In this document: piece after piece, positions 1-9,249 of the stretch | Layout of the letters: every line of letters starts with the position of its first letter | Position numbering within the stretch: position 1 is the first letter of the stretch | NCBI GenBank assembly: GCA_015068135.1 | Contig: SVLB01000018.1 | Span: 1-48,334, forward strand | Reading direction: 5' to 3' | DNA length: 48,334 nucleotides | Source of the DNA: Oscillospiraceae bacterium | Lineage (GTDB): Bacteria > Bacillota > Clostridia > Oscillospirales > Oscillospiraceae | Position numbers and translations under genes: made by a program | The notes under the pieces: model-generated | Told to the model about the DNA's origin: nothing | Databases searched by the model: none | What the model saw: the letters and a program-made list of their open reading frames with translations, nothing else

Positions 1-836
1 CTCCTCAACAACAGGTGCCCAGGTGGCAATGTTGTTGGTAGCGGTACCGAACCAAGTGTCCATCACAGCCTTGTACTGCTCGTACAGACCGTAGACAGCC
101 TCCTTCTGGGTGTCGGTCAGGGAGGTAAGCTTGTTGACAGCCAGAATGGTCTGCTTCATGGTGGTGGTGTACTCGTCACCGGTAGCGGTGTCTTCGCCGA
201 AGCAGACGAAGGGCTGACCAATGATCTGCATCTCGCCGCCGTCAGCAGCCATAATGCCGCTCAGGCGGAGGGTGAAGGTGGCATCGGCAGGAGCGCCGCT
301 ATTCTTGTAGGTCTTAACATAGTTGTTCTTAATGCTCATGTTAAAGCCGTAGGCAGTGATGTTTGCCAGAACAACGCTGTCACCGTGGACCTCAGCTCTG
401 TAGCCCAGGGCATCGGCATTGGCCTTCAGGCTCACGTGGGTCAGAACGACCTCTACTCTGTGGGCTCTGTACAGACCTGCTTCCTCAGCATCCTCAGCCA
501 CGAAGTAGCTGTAGGTATTGTTGATGTAGCTGTCGCTGTTGGTGAAGTAGGGAACGATGGTAGCAGTGCCGTAGAAGCCGCCCAGCACACCCTCTTCGAA
601 CTCGTTGCCAGCCATATCCATCAGGTAGAGGTTGCCATTGACAGTCAAACCAAACAGTTCGTTGCCGCACAGATCCAGGTACAGATCGCCAACGAAGGTC
701 TCTTCGGAGGTGTAGTCAGCAACCAGGCGGACGAAGGTAGCGCCCTCGATGGCCATGGCCTCAGCGATGGTATTGGCAGAGCCAAGGGGAACATTCATCT
801 CGTTGAATGCGTAGTAAGGCACGGAGCTGACCAAGA
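1..836 (-). other. Shared C-terminal module, copy 1
   Basis: About residues 1375-1653 of the beta-helix protein. Motifs in order: TIAEAM, DLCGNEL, LYLMD, AHRVEV, VSLKA, LGYRAEVHGD, YGFNM, then a helical tail with TMKQT, EAVYGLYEQYK and WAP. The same order occurs in the proteins at 24284-27334 and, as far as visible, 43482-48334. No known domain is recognised. Confidence 0.7.
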
Positions 837-3800
837 TCAGGTTGTAGCCGTTCTCAGTCTGCTGAGCCTGGATGGTGGTGTTGGCCTCAGTGCCGTGGAA
901 GTAAGCGGAGTAATCCTGGGTAACCTCGGGAGCGAAGATACCGGAGACCTCGAACCGCTCCACGCCAATGGAAGCGCCATCCTGGAAGCCGTCCTCGTCG
1001 ATGGTGATCATACGACCGGTGCCCAGACGGATCTGGTCGATGACAGCAGTGCCGCCCAGGGTGGTGACTACGTCCTCACCGGCGCTGGCAATGTGGACAG
1101 AGGATACGCCTTCCACGCAGCCCTCGCCGAAGCCGCCGATCTCACCGCCGGTAACGGTCAGGTAAACGATCTTCCCCTCCTGTGCCGCGTTCATGGAGAT
1201 ATTGGCGCCGTACATCTGAGCGGGCAGCTTGTCGTCCACGCCGTCTTCATCCTCGTCCACATTGTAGAGGATACCGTCGTAGATCTTACCGCCGGAAATG
1301 GTAATCCTGCCGGAGTTTGCATAGGTAGAGATATTACCGCCGCGGCGTGCAGAACCGTCATGGATCTCGCCGCCGGTGACCTCCAGGGTGTTGAAGGCTA
1401 CGATGTTACCGCCGTGGTTGCGGGCATAGCCATCCTTAATCTCGCCGCCGGAGACGGTCAGCTTGCCGCCGGCACGGATGGAGATGTTGCCGCCTTCCTT
1501 TGCTTCACCGCCGGTAACGATACCGCCGGAGATGGTAGCCGTCGCGCCGGCAACGCAGATGTTACCGCCGCTGTAGGACTCGCCCAGAGACTTGCCGTTT
1601 TCAACAACGCCGCCCTTCATGGTGAAGCTCTGCTGCACGTAGATATTGCCGCCGTACTGTCTTGCAGAGCCGCCGGTGACCAAGCCGCCAAAGATCTGTA
1701 CTCTCTGGGTATAGCCGTCTCTCTTAGCAGTGTAGATCGCGCCGCCCAGGGTGGCCTCACCGCCGATGACCGTGCCGTCCCACAGGACAAAGGTACCGCC
1801 GTCAAAGAGGACCACAGCGGCGCCGCTGGAGGTGGTCTTCTTATAGCCGCGTACGATGCCGCCTTCCATGTGGCAGGTGCCACTGACAGCCAGAGGACCG
1901 CCAACGGTAGCTTCCTCAATGGAAGCACCGATCTCGCCGCCAAAGAAGAAGGTGGTGGAGGTGCTGCAGACATACAGGGCAGAGCCGGAAACCTGACCGC
2001 CGCCGATAATTCTGCCCATCTCGGGAGCCTCAGCACCGTAAGCATAGCTGCTGTCGGATACGCGGAGGGCACCGCGGGCAAGCAGGGTATACTTGGAAGC
2101 ACCGGTATTGCCGATAAAGTCATTACCGTTCAGGTTCAGGTTGACCGTTGTGCTGCTTGCGACCAGGACAGGCATGGTAACGGTTACATCCTCAACCAGG
2201 ATATAGTTGCCGGCAGGCAGAACAACACAGTCGCCCTTTGCCAGGGAGTCATTCTGAACAGTGCCGTTTTCGATCAGGTTATCGATGTACGCCTGATCCA
2301 CAGGGGTAAAGGAGATGTTTGTGCAGGTATGCTCGGAATCCACCAAGACCTGAGGATTCACATTTCCGCCGCAGCGGCAGAAGTAGTAGATGCTGCGCAG
2401 GAAGACATCATCATCCTTGAACATAAACTCCTGCGTGGGATCTGCGGGAACGAAGTTCGCCAGCATCTCCTCGGTGATGTTCTTGATGACCATACCCTTG
2501 CCGTCGCCGTTTTCAATATACTTCGCGGCGATCTTAATGGGGGTGTCGGTGGCGAAGTTCTCGCCCAGGCCCAGCGCATAGTTCTCAACCTTCTGGCCGT
2601 TCATACCGATCTCGCCAATGACGACCTTACCGTCCAGGACCACATTGGGGCCGCTGTTGTTAGCGGTACCAGCAATGTCCGCACCGTAGGCGTCTGCAGT
2701 GGTGCCGGTGTTGGTGCCGCCGGTGATGGTGCCGCCGTAGATGGTGCACTGGGTGTTGGCATCGGAGGCTCTGTTCTGGTTTGCGCAGATGTTGCCGCCC
2801 TGCTTGGCAGCCGCGCCGCCGGTGACAGAGCCGTTGTACATAACGAACTGGGTGCCGTCGCCCAGGTTGATATTACCGCCCATGCCGGCAGTGGCAGTGC
2901 CGTCCTTGATGGTGCCGTTGTTCAGGGTAATGCAGGCCTTGCCGAAGGCGCAGATGTTACCGCCGGAGCCCTGCGCGGAGGTACCATCAGTAATGGTGCC
3001 GCCGTAAATGTTCAGCTGGGAGGTGCCAAGCATGTAGATATTACCGCCGCCGCCTTCTGTGGCTGTACCGCCCTTGACAGTGCCGCCGTAAATGTTCAGC
3101 ACACTCTTGCCGTTGACGTAGAAGTTACCGCCGGCGCCAGCGCCCGAGGTGCCGTTCTTCTTTGCGATACCGTTCTGCACGGTACCGCCGTACATATTAA
3201 CAGTGCTGTTACCGATCTTGTTGGCGCCGGCTTCAATAAAGATATTACCGCCGTTGAAGGCCTTACCGCCAGTGATGGTACCGCCGTAGATGTTCAGGGT
3301 GGCATCATAAATGCCGTTGTTGCCTACCTGGACAAAGCCGGACTTACTGGCGTAGCTGGTATCGGTCATCTGCAGGGTGCCGCCGAAGATATTGACCAAT
3401 GCAGTACCTCTGGTGTTCAGCAGGTACATCATACCGCCCTCACCAGTGGAGTTGGAGGTCATCACACCTTCGCCGGTGCAGTCACAGATGTTCAAAGTGC
3501 CCCAGACACGGAACAGCTGGGTATTGCCGGTCTTCTTCAGGGTATAGCCGTTGAGGCAGATGGTGATGTTGTCACCGGTATGGATTTCGATGGGAGTGGT
3601 CACGGTGATGTCCTCTTCCAGGTAGAAGAAGGCCTCATCGTAATCATCAGAGAACATCTTGTAGCTGGCGTTGCCGCAGCTGGTGACCGCGCCACTGGTG
3701 ACGGACTCGCAGTCATTGGTGGCAGAAGTGACCAGGAAGCTGTCGAGGCTCTCTGCGGTCAGGCCGATCCAGTTTTCCTGGACAGTGCAGGTGTGGTCAC

Positions 3801-4959
3801 CGACGGTGCCAACACCGCCGCAGACGCAGTGGGCAGTGTGGTCAGCAGCGAAGGAAACAGCCCAGCCGTCGGCTGTCTCAGTGCTGACCAGCTTACGGGC
3901 AGGCATGGTGCTGGTGAAGCAAGCCAGTTCTGCCTGGGGAACAGTGGTCACAACCTCAGTGCTGCCAATGAAGGTTGCCAGGCCCACGGAACCGGTGAGG
4001 TTCTGGGTGGTAAAGGTCTGACCTTCGTTCAGGGAAAGCTCTTCGATGTTGACATTGCCGCCAACAACAACAGCAGCCTTGCCACCAGTGGCAACGCAGT
4101 TGCCGAAATCATCGGCAATGCCGCCGGTGATGGTGCCGCCCAGAAGGTTCAGGGTATCGGCAGAGTTGCAGTAGATAGCAGCGCCTGCATTGCCAACACG
4201 CTGGGCGCCCTTAACGGTGCCGCCGTACATGGTGAAGGTGCAGGGATGGTTGGCTGTCACGCCGGCGGAATCCTTCTTTTCACCGCCCATGATCACAATG
4301 GCACCGCCATTGCCGTGCTTGCCATTGGCATCGCACTTCAGGGTAAGCTCGGAGGCATCGATGACGCCGCCGTACATAGTGAAGGAGCTGGAGCCGGGAT
4401 CGGCCTCGGTACCGGGATCATTGGCTACGGCGCAGACACCGCCCCAGTTCTTAGTGCCGGTGTAGGTGCTGGTCAGAGTGCCGCTGTACAGACGGACGTC
4501 ACCACTGTTGTAGCTGTAGAACACAGGGCCGTTAGAGGACTTGCCGTCAATGACACCGGACTCATCTGCAGAGCAATCGCAGAGATTCAGAATGCCGTTG
4601 ACACGGAAGATCCGGCGGGTGCCGGTGAGAGTGTGGCCGTTCATGCAGAGGGTCACTTCCGTGTTGGCGCGGATGTTCAGTTCCTTGTTGATGGTGATGT
4701 CCTCAGCCAGGTAGTAGTTACCTGCGGGAACATTCAGTTGATTTGCGTTGGTAGTTGCCTCCAGAACGTCAGTGGAGAAAGGTGTCCAACCGGTTACGGT
4801 TTCGCACACATGATCGCCCACTTCCACAGCCTTGCCGCCGCAAACACAGTGGTCTGCATGGGCAGGAGCCGTGGGCTCTTCTGTTGCTGCAGCGCTGATC
4901 ACGGTCAAGCCAAGAACCAGGACCAGAGCCAACAGCAGGGATAACAGTTGTTTTTTCAT
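1..4959 (-). CDS. Giant secreted parallel beta-helix protein with HCVCGG headers (3' end outside window)
   Basis: Partial: 1653 codons are visible and the C-terminus lies beyond position 1. It starts with ATG at 4959 behind a GGAGGT ribosome site (4964-4969). Residues 1-25 form a signal peptide ending near ISAAA. Three cysteine-rich headers follow (HCVCGG at residues 37-42, a second HCVCGG, and a FCRCGG variant), each followed by a carpet of YGGTITGG / GGNI repeats of roughly 25-40 residues, as in right-handed parallel beta-helix (pectin-lyase-like) surface proteins. The last 280 residues form a module shared with the proteins at 24284-27334 and 43482-48334. Alignment to the complete relative, which ends 11 residues after a matching WxP, suggests only a short tail is missing. 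Catalytic residues of a known lyase are not recognised; adhesion or glycan binding is an inference. The 1519-residue frame on the other strand is a codon-aligned shadow. Confidence 0.85.
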   Translation of the reverse strand, partial: MKKQLLSLLLALVLVLGLTVISAAATEEPTAPAHADHCVCGGKAVEVGDHVCETVTGWTPFSTDVLEATTNANQLNVPAGNYYLAEDITINKELNIRANTEVTLCMNGHTLTGTRRIFRVNGILNLCDCSADESGVIDGKSSNGPVFYSYNSGDVRLYSGTLTSTYTGTKNWGGVCAVANDPGTEADPGSSSFTMYGGVIDASELTLKCDANGKHGNGGAIVIMGGEKKDSAGVTANHPCTFTMYGGTVKGAQRVGNAGAAIYCNSADTLNLLGGTITGGIADDFGNCVATGGKAAVVVGGNVNIEELSLNEGQTFTTQNLTGSVGLATFIGSTEVVTTVPQAELACFTSTMPARKLVSTETADGWAVSFAADHTAHCVCGGVGTVGDHTCTVQENWIGLTAESLDSFLVTSATNDCESVTSGAVTSCGNASYKMFSDDYDEAFFYLEEDITVTTPIEIHTGDNITICLNGYTLKKTGNTQLFRVWGTLNICDCTGEGVMTSNSTGEGGMMYLLNTRGTALVNIFGGTLQMTDTSYASKSGFVQVGNNGIYDATLNIYGGTITGGKAFNGGNIFIEAGANKIGNSTVNMYGGTVQNGIAKKNGTSGAGAGGNFYVNGKSVLNIYGGTVKGGTATEGGGGNIYMLGTSQLNIYGGTITDGTSAQGSGGNICAFGKACITLNNGTIKDGTATAGMGGNINLGDGTQFVMYNGSVTGGAAAKQGGNICANQNRASDANTQCTIYGGTITGGTNTGTTADAYGADIAGTANNSGPNVVLDGKVVIGEIGMNGQKVENYALGLGENFATDTPIKIAAKYIENGDGKGMVIKNITEEMLANFVPADPTQEFMFKDDDVFLRSIYYFCRCGGNVNPQVLVDSEHTCTNISFTPVDQAYIDNLIENGTVQNDSLAKGDCVVLPAGNYILVEDVTVTMPVLVASSTTVNLNLNGNDFIGNTGASKYTLLARGALRVSDSSYAYGAEAPEMGRIIGGGQVSGSALYVCSTSTTFFFGGEIGASIEEATVGGPLAVSGTCHMEGGIVRGYKKTTSSGAAVVLFDGGTFVLWDGTVIGGEATLGGAIYTAKRDGYTQRVQIFGGLVTGGSARQYGGNIYVQQSFTMKGGVVENGKSLGESYSGGNICVAGATATISGGIVTGGEAKEGGNISIRAGGKLTVSGGEIKDGYARNHGGNIVAFNTLEVTGGEIHDGSARRGGNISTYANSGRITISGGKIYDGILYNVDEDEDGVDDKLPAQMYGANISMNAAQEGKIVYLTVTGGEIGGFGEGCVEGVSSVHIASAGEDVVTTLGGTAVIDQIRLGTGRMITIDEDGFQDGASIGVERFEVSGIFAPEVTQDYSAYFHGTEANTTIQAQQTENGYNLILVSSVPYYAFNEMNVPLGSANTIAEAMAIEGATFVRLVADYTSEETFVGDLYLDLCGNELFGLTVNGNLYLMDMAGNEFEEGVLGGFYGTATIVPYFTNSDSYINNTYSYFVAEDAEEAGLYRAHRVEVVLTHVSLKANADALGYRAEVHGDSVVLANITAYGFNMSIKNNYVKTYKNSGAPADATFTLRLSGIMAADGGEMQIIGQPFVCFGEDTATGDEYTTTMKQTILAVNKLTSLTDTQKEAVYGLYEQYKAVMDTWFGTATNNIATWAPVVEE

Positions 4960-4989
4960 GCTTTTACCTCCTAACATACTATACGCGAT

Positions 4990-5030
4990 GACTGTCTTAC
5001 CAAAAATCGGCTACATTTTCGGTAAGTATA
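4990..5030 (-). promoter_or_regulatory. Imperfect inverted repeat upstream of the first beta-helix gene
   Basis: CTTACC-GAAAA and its imperfect complement TTTTTGGTAAG flank a 9-nt centre about 40 nt upstream of the start. A possible -10 (TATAGT) lies at about 4979-4984 with only a weak -35, so the repeat sits where an activator or repressor would bind. Operator function is inferred. Confidence 0.35.
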
Positions 5031-5033
5031 AAA

Positions 5034-5050
5034 AGGTGGGCTTTCCCACA
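5034..5050. terminator. Short hairpin between folA and the beta-helix gene
   Basis: A 5-bp GTGGG/CCCAC stem with loop CTTT. It is followed by a T run on both strands (CTTTTT on minus, ATTTTT on plus). It probably ends the thyA-folA transcript. The stem is short. Confidence 0.45.
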
Positions 5051-5053
5051 TTT

Positions 5054-5533
5054 TTAACTGCGTTTATACAGGCACATTTCGTAGGCAATTCCCTCTTCCT
5101 CGCCGGATTGGACCACTTGTGCCAAATGCCAATCGGGATCGTTATTCAAATTGGGAAAAAATGTATCGGATTCCGGAGAACTATGTACCTTGGTCACCCA
5201 GGCGGTGTCGCAATAAGGAAGCATTTGCCGGTAAATACTACCGCCGCCAATGACCATAGCCCGGTCAGCAGTCTTTGCGAGGGCAAGGGCTTCTTCCGGG
5301 CTGTGACAAAGGGTAAATCCCGGGAGCTGCCGGGCTGTGCGGCTGAGGACTACATTGGTCCTTCCGGGCAGGGGCTGTTTTCCCGGGAAATCCTCCACGG
5401 TACGCCTGCCCACGATCACCATAGCCCCACGGGTGGTCTCCCGGAAGAATTTCCGGTCTGCCCGCAGAGCGATCGGCTGGGTACCGTCTTTTCCGATACC
5501 CCAATCGTCATATACTGCAACGATCAGTTCCAT
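5054..5533 (-). CDS. folA: Dihydrofolate reductase
   Basis: 159 residues, the usual length. Reduces dihydrofolate to tetrahydrofolate with NADPH and so regenerates the cofactor consumed by the adjacent thymidylate synthase. Family marks visible: N-terminal IVAVYDDWGIGKDG, the ADRKFFRETT helix carrying the acidic residue, VIVGRRTVEDFP, LPGRTNVVLSR for NADPH, and VIGGGSIYRQML. It lies 8 nt downstream of thyA on the same strand, the common thyA-folA arrangement. A short hairpin follows its stop codon. Confidence 0.95.
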   Translation of the reverse strand: MELIVAVYDDWGIGKDGTQPIALRADRKFFRETTRGAMVIVGRRTVEDFPGKQPLPGRTNVVLSRTARQLPGFTLCHSPEEALALAKTADRAMVIGGGSIYRQMLPYCDTAWVTKVHSSPESDTFFPNLNNDPDWHLAQVVQSGEEEGIAYEMCLYKRS

Positions 5534-5541
5534 AAGCTACC

Positions 5542-6372
5542 TCAGATCGCCAAAGGAATGGGATAATCAAAGGGATGGAATTGGTAATCCTCTACCCGGA
5601 AGCTATCCTTGGTAAAGGCATAAAAATCGGTAACCGCAGGATCCAGGGTCACCTTGGGAGCGGGATACCCCTCCCGTTCCAGCATCGCCTTTACCGCGGG
5701 AATATGCCGGTCATAAATATGGCAGTCCGCGATCACATGGACCAGCTCGCCTGCCTGCAGCCCCGCCACCTGGGCCATCATCATCAGGAGCATGGAATAC
5801 TGCACCACGTTCCAGTTGTTTGCGGTGAGCATATCCTGGCTGCGCTGGTTGAGAATGCCGTTTAAGGTGTTTCCACTGACATTAAAGGTCATGGAATAGG
5901 CGCAGGGGTAAAGATTCATCTCGTGGAGATCCTGGAACGTATAGATATTGGTCATGATCCGACGGGATGCGGGGTTATTCTTCAGATCAAAGATCACCCG
6001 GTCCACCTGGTCGAACATACCTTCTTTATATTGATGCTTGACCCCCAGCTGATAGCCGTAGGCCTTGCCGATGGTGCCGTCAGGGCCTGCCCATTCATCC
6101 CACACATGGCTGCCAAGCTCGGCAATGCGGTTGGACTTCTTCTGCCAGATCCACAGAAGCTCGTCCAGTGCAGACTTCCAGTAGGTCCGCCGCAGGGTCA
6201 TCAAAGGGAACTCCTCCTGAAGGTTATAGCGGTTTACCACGCCAAACTTCTTAATGGTATGGGCAGGAGTCCCGTCCTCCCAATGGGGGCGGACCTGTAA
6301 ATCCTCATCGGAGAAGCCGTTTTCCAAAATATCCAGGCAAGTCTGCCGGTACAGTTCGTCTGCTCTGCTCAT
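5542..6372 (-). CDS. thyA: Thymidylate synthase (ThyA)
   Basis: 276 residues. Converts dUMP to dTMP using methylene-tetrahydrofolate, yielding dihydrofolate for the next gene. The catalytic cysteine is C157 in LYPCAYS. Other marks are GTPAHT near the N-terminus, AYGYQLG, LKNNPASRR (phosphate-binding arginines), QRSQDM and HIYDRH. The pattern resembles the Bacillus subtilis ThyA branch more than the E. coli one, since the proline-cysteine pair is followed by AYS rather than H. Start is ATG at 6372 with a modest GGGGGTG site overlapping the end of the DUF1349 gene, so translation is probably coupled. Confidence 0.95.
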   Translation of the reverse strand: MSRADELYRQTCLDILENGFSDEDLQVRPHWEDGTPAHTIKKFGVVNRYNLQEEFPLMTLRRTYWKSALDELLWIWQKKSNRIAELGSHVWDEWAGPDGTIGKAYGYQLGVKHQYKEGMFDQVDRVIFDLKNNPASRRIMTNIYTFQDLHEMNLYPCAYSMTFNVSGNTLNGILNQRSQDMLTANNWNVVQYSMLLMMMAQVAGLQAGELVHVIADCHIYDRHIPAVKAMLEREGYPAPKVTLDPAVTDFYAFTKDSFRVEDYQFHPFDYPIPLAI

Positions 6373-6378
6373 AACCGG

Positions 6379-6975
6379 TCACACCCCCGAAACGTGCGGA
6401 AGCCACTTGCATTCCGTAATTTCCATATCTGTAAAGGTCGCCTTGAAGGAGGAATGCTCGGGACTGCAGGCGTACACACCAAAGCTGATCTCTCCGGCAC
6501 CCTTGTGGAGGTGACAAATACGCATCTGCTTGAAATTCACGCCGTCCAGGCTGGATTCCAGGCAGTAATCATCCTCCCGGCGGCTGAGCCGATACCACAT
6601 ATGCTTAATGGAGGCAGGAATATCCGTGGTCGCCCAGTCGGAATAGCCCAAATTGGTCACCACACTGCCCAGACGCTGATATTCCTCGTTTTCATATTCG
6701 ATGGAGGCCTTGATCCAGTTGTCGCTGTCTAAGTACATCACAACACCGCACTGGTCAAAACGCCAGCTGCTTTCAAAAGCAGTCTTGACCGTGAAGGAGA
6801 AGAAGGTCTCACTGGTCTTCATTTGAAGGACGGGAGCGTTGTCGTTTTGAAAATGATAATAGGTACGCTGCCAAAGATCCGTAACCGGCTCTGTAATGAT
6901 CTCGATCCGCTCGTCGGTGACGGTATATTCCTTGGGGGGACGGATCCAGTACAGCTTATCGCTCTTAAATTCCAT
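6379..6975 (-). CDS. DUF1349 family concanavalin-like protein
   Basis: 198 residues, no signal peptide, so cytoplasmic. It reads as a single DUF1349 (YesU-like) beta-sandwich: repeated aromatic residues, WIKASIEYE, SVVTNLGYSDW, WYRLSRREDDYCLESSLDG and a closing SFGVYACSPEHSSFKATFTD. Members often occur in carbohydrate-use loci, but the biochemical role is unknown. It is the first gene of the run to thyA and folA (6-nt and 8-nt gaps). GGGAGGAG lies upstream of the ATG. Confidence 0.85.
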   Translation of the reverse strand: MEFKSDKLYWIRPPKEYTVTDERIEIITEPVTDLWQRTYYHFQNDNAPVLQMKTSETFFSFTVKTAFESSWRFDQCGVVMYLDSDNWIKASIEYENEEYQRLGSVVTNLGYSDWATTDIPASIKHMWYRLSRREDDYCLESSLDGVNFKQMRICHLHKGAGEISFGVYACSPEHSSFKATFTDMEITECKWLPHVSGV

Positions 6976-7007
6976 GTGAAACTCCTCCCGACTTTACTGG
7001 TTTTACT

Positions 7008-7036
7008 ATTATATATCAAATAGTAGAGAAAAGCAA
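7008..7036 (-). promoter_or_regulatory. Sigma-A promoter of the DUF1349-thyA-folA operon
   Basis: On the minus strand: TTGCTT (7036-7031), 17-nt spacer, TATAAT (7013-7008), 33 nt before the ATG at 6975. Confidence 0.75.
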
Positions 7037-7090
7037 TAGAAAAATGATTATCAGTTGTGCAATTTGGTAGTATATGCGCTTTCATGTGCG

Positions 7091-7942
7091 CTATCTCTGC
7101 ATTTTCCAGTGCTTGGGGCTGATCCCGTATTCGGAGCAAAACGCCCGGTAGAAACCGGTATAGTCCGAAAAGCCACACAGCCGCCCGGTTGCCGCGGCAC
7201 CGTAGCCCTGGCTTAGCAGCTGTTGGGCAAGGATCAATCGGCGCATGGTAACATACCGGTATAGGCTGATCCCCACCTCCCGGGAGAAGGCATGGGCTAA
7301 ATGGTATTTGCTCACGAAAAACATTCCCGCAAGCTGTTCCAGGGTCATAGGTCGCGCCGGGTCCTCATGGATGTATTCCAACACCCGCTGGATCAGGGTA
7401 GAACGGGACTCCGCCTGCTCCCCTGCCCCATGGGATCGGCTGACCAATCGGCAAAGCTGTACCAAAAGCTGCAAAAAAATCCCCTGGGCGCACAAAGCTG
7501 CTCCGGGCTCTGTTCCATAGGCTTCCCGAACCAGTTCCCCAAACCGGGCCGTCAGGGCTGTACGCTCTGATGCCGTGGGACGGATATGCTGAATATGCCG
7601 GGGACTGTCAAAGCTTTCTCCGGGCAGAAAGCCCTCACCGCCCAGGCTTTGCAGATAATCCTTATGGATCCACAATACCATGCGCTCATAGACCTGCCCT
7701 CTGGTCAGTACCGGGCGATGAAGCTCCATGGGGCTGATAAGCAGAAGGTCTCCCGGCACAAGGGACACAACGCGCCCCTCTACCCAGTACTCCACATTTC
7801 CCTCCAGCAGATAATAGACCTCATAAAAGGGATGGTGATGGACCTCCACCGGGTTCATCCTGGGTTCCCGGTAGTGGAATATTTCAAAGGTATTTTTTTG
7901 CATGGTCTGACGGGGATCAAACCGCTGAGACCGTTCTCGCAT
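7091..7942 (-). CDS. AraC-family transcriptional regulator (cupin plus AraC helix-turn-helix)
   Basis: 283 residues from the ATG at 7942, chosen because AAGGGGGA lies about 9 nt upstream; earlier in-frame starts have no site. The N-terminal half carries a cupin sugar-sensing fold (EVHHHPFYEVYYLLEG, then LVPGDLLLISPMELHRP). The C-terminal 100 residues carry the two helix-turn-helix units (MTLEQLAGMFFVSKYHLAHAFSRE and GFSDYTGFYRAFCSEYGISP). It is transcribed away from uxuA, whose promoter lies between them, so it is the likely hexuronate-responsive regulator. Effector not known. Confidence 0.88.
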   Translation of the reverse strand: MRERSQRFDPRQTMQKNTFEIFHYREPRMNPVEVHHHPFYEVYYLLEGNVEYWVEGRVVSLVPGDLLLISPMELHRPVLTRGQVYERMVLWIHKDYLQSLGGEGFLPGESFDSPRHIQHIRPTASERTALTARFGELVREAYGTEPGAALCAQGIFLQLLVQLCRLVSRSHGAGEQAESRSTLIQRVLEYIHEDPARPMTLEQLAGMFFVSKYHLAHAFSREVGISLYRYVTMRRLILAQQLLSQGYGAAATGRLCGFSDYTGFYRAFCSEYGISPKHWKMQR

Positions 7943-8070
7943 ACTGTATTCCCCCTTCTTTTTCGTCATTGCTGTGAAAACGCATCTGTATGGCGCAAAT
8001 CTGCGGCGGGTCAAGCCGAGGAGAAACTGTTTTTAGTATATCGCAAGATTCTCCATGTTTCAAGCAAGGA

Positions 8071-8104
8071 TAGCAATTTATATTGCAAATATTTGTGATA
8101 TACT
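8071..8104 (+). promoter_or_regulatory. uxuA promoter region with palindromes
   Basis: TATACT at 8099-8104 is a fair -10, but the -35 position (ATTTAT) is poor. GCAAT-TTAT-ATTGC (8073-8086) and the perfect palindrome CAAATATTTG (8086-8095) occupy the -35 zone. A poor -35 overlapped by palindromes suits activation by the divergent AraC protein. Inference. Confidence 0.5.
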
Positions 8105-8131
8105 GAAAGAAAAACCCAAGGAGGCACTTTT

Positions 8132-9214
8132 ATGCAAATGACCTTCCGCTGGTACGGAGAGGGCAATGACAGCATCACCCTGTCCCATATCCGGCAAATC
8201 CCCGGTGTGACCGGTATCGTATGGGCTCTGCACCACAAAATGCCCGGTGAAATCTGGTACGAGGAGGAGATCGCTCAGGTCAAGGCTCAGTGCGACGCTT
8301 ATGGCTTTCATATCGATGTGGTGGAATCCGTAAATGTCCACGATGACATCAAGATCGGTCTGCCCACCCGGGATCAGTACATCGAAAACTACAAGACCAC
8401 CATTCGCAACCTGAGTAAATACGGTGTAAAGGTGATCTGCTACAACTTTATGCCCATTTTTGACTGGACCCGTTCCAATCTGTTTCACGAGATGGGTGAC
8501 GGCTCCACTGCCCTGTTCTATGAAAAGGGCATGATCCAGGACGATTACAGCGCCATGGCTAAGTACATTCTGGACTTTACCGAGAAGTACCATATGTCCT
8601 TCCCCGGCTGGGAGCCGGAGCGTATGGCCAAGCTCGACGAGCTGTTCAAGGCCTACAAGGATGTGGATCACGAGACCCTTTGGGCAAACCTCAAGTACTT
8701 CCTGGAGGCCATTATGCCCACCTGCGAGGAATGTGGCATCAAAATGGCCATCCACATGGACGATCCCCCCTGGGATATCTTCGGCCTGCCCCGTCTGCTC
8801 GTCAACGAAGCGAACATTGACCGGTTCCTGAAAATGGTGGATCATCCCTGCAACTGCCTGACCCTTTGCTCCGGCAGTCTCAGCGCCGATCCTTCCAACA
8901 ATGTTGCCGCCATCGTGCGCAAGCATTGCGACCGGATCGCCTTTGCCCATATCCGCAACGTCCGCCACTTCCCCAACGGTGATTTCTCCGAGGCCAGCCA
9001 CCGGGACTGCGACGGCGACACCGGCATTTTGGAGATCCTCCGGGCTTATCACGAGTGCGGCTTTGACGGCTATATCCGCCCGGATCACGGCCGCCATCTG
9101 TGGGACGAAGGTCCCGGCAACGTCCGTCCCGGCTACGGCCTTTACGACCGGGCTTTGGGCATCATGTATATGCTGGGCGTTTGGGATCTTTTGGACCGTC
9201 AGGCAGGCAAATAA
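8132..9214 (+). CDS. uxuA: Mannonate dehydratase
   Basis: 360 residues, the usual size. Dehydrates D-mannonate to 2-keto-3-deoxygluconate in glucuronate breakdown. It has the TIM-barrel UxuA signatures: FRWYG at the N-terminus, VTGIVWALHH, HIDVVESVNVHD, YNFMPIFDWTR, then the metal site marks HMDDPPWDIFGLPR, LCSGSLSADPSNN, FAHIRNV and RPDHGRHLW. AAGGAGG lies upstream of the ATG. The next gene starts 35 nt downstream with its own site, so the two form an uxuA-reductase operon. Confidence 0.95.
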   Translation: MQMTFRWYGEGNDSITLSHIRQIPGVTGIVWALHHKMPGEIWYEEEIAQVKAQCDAYGFHIDVVESVNVHDDIKIGLPTRDQYIENYKTTIRNLSKYGVKVICYNFMPIFDWTRSNLFHEMGDGSTALFYEKGMIQDDYSAMAKYILDFTEKYHMSFPGWEPERMAKLDELFKAYKDVDHETLWANLKYFLEAIMPTCEECGIKMAIHMDDPPWDIFGLPRLLVNEANIDRFLKMVDHPCNCLTLCSGSLSADPSNNVAAIVRKHCDRIAFAHIRNVRHFPNGDFSEASHRDCDGDTGILEILRAYHECGFDGYIRPDHGRHLWDEGPGNVRPGYGLYDRALGIMYMLGVWDLLDRQAGK

Positions 9215-9249
9215 TCCATAATAAATGCTAAATAGCGGAGGTACTTACT

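Noticed and set aside
1200..3400. Evenly spaced near-identical short DNA repeats (CCGCCGTA type), CRISPR-like at first sight
   Set aside because: They are 9-17 nt, imperfect, in phase with codons and encode the YGG/GGNI beta-helix repeats. No constant repeat length and no unique spacers.
385..4944. 1519-codon open frame on the plus strand
   Set aside because: It is codon-aligned antisense to the beta-helix gene. Frames stay open there because the gene avoids TTA, CTA and TCA codons. The minus strand has signal peptide, RBS and repeat logic; this frame has none.
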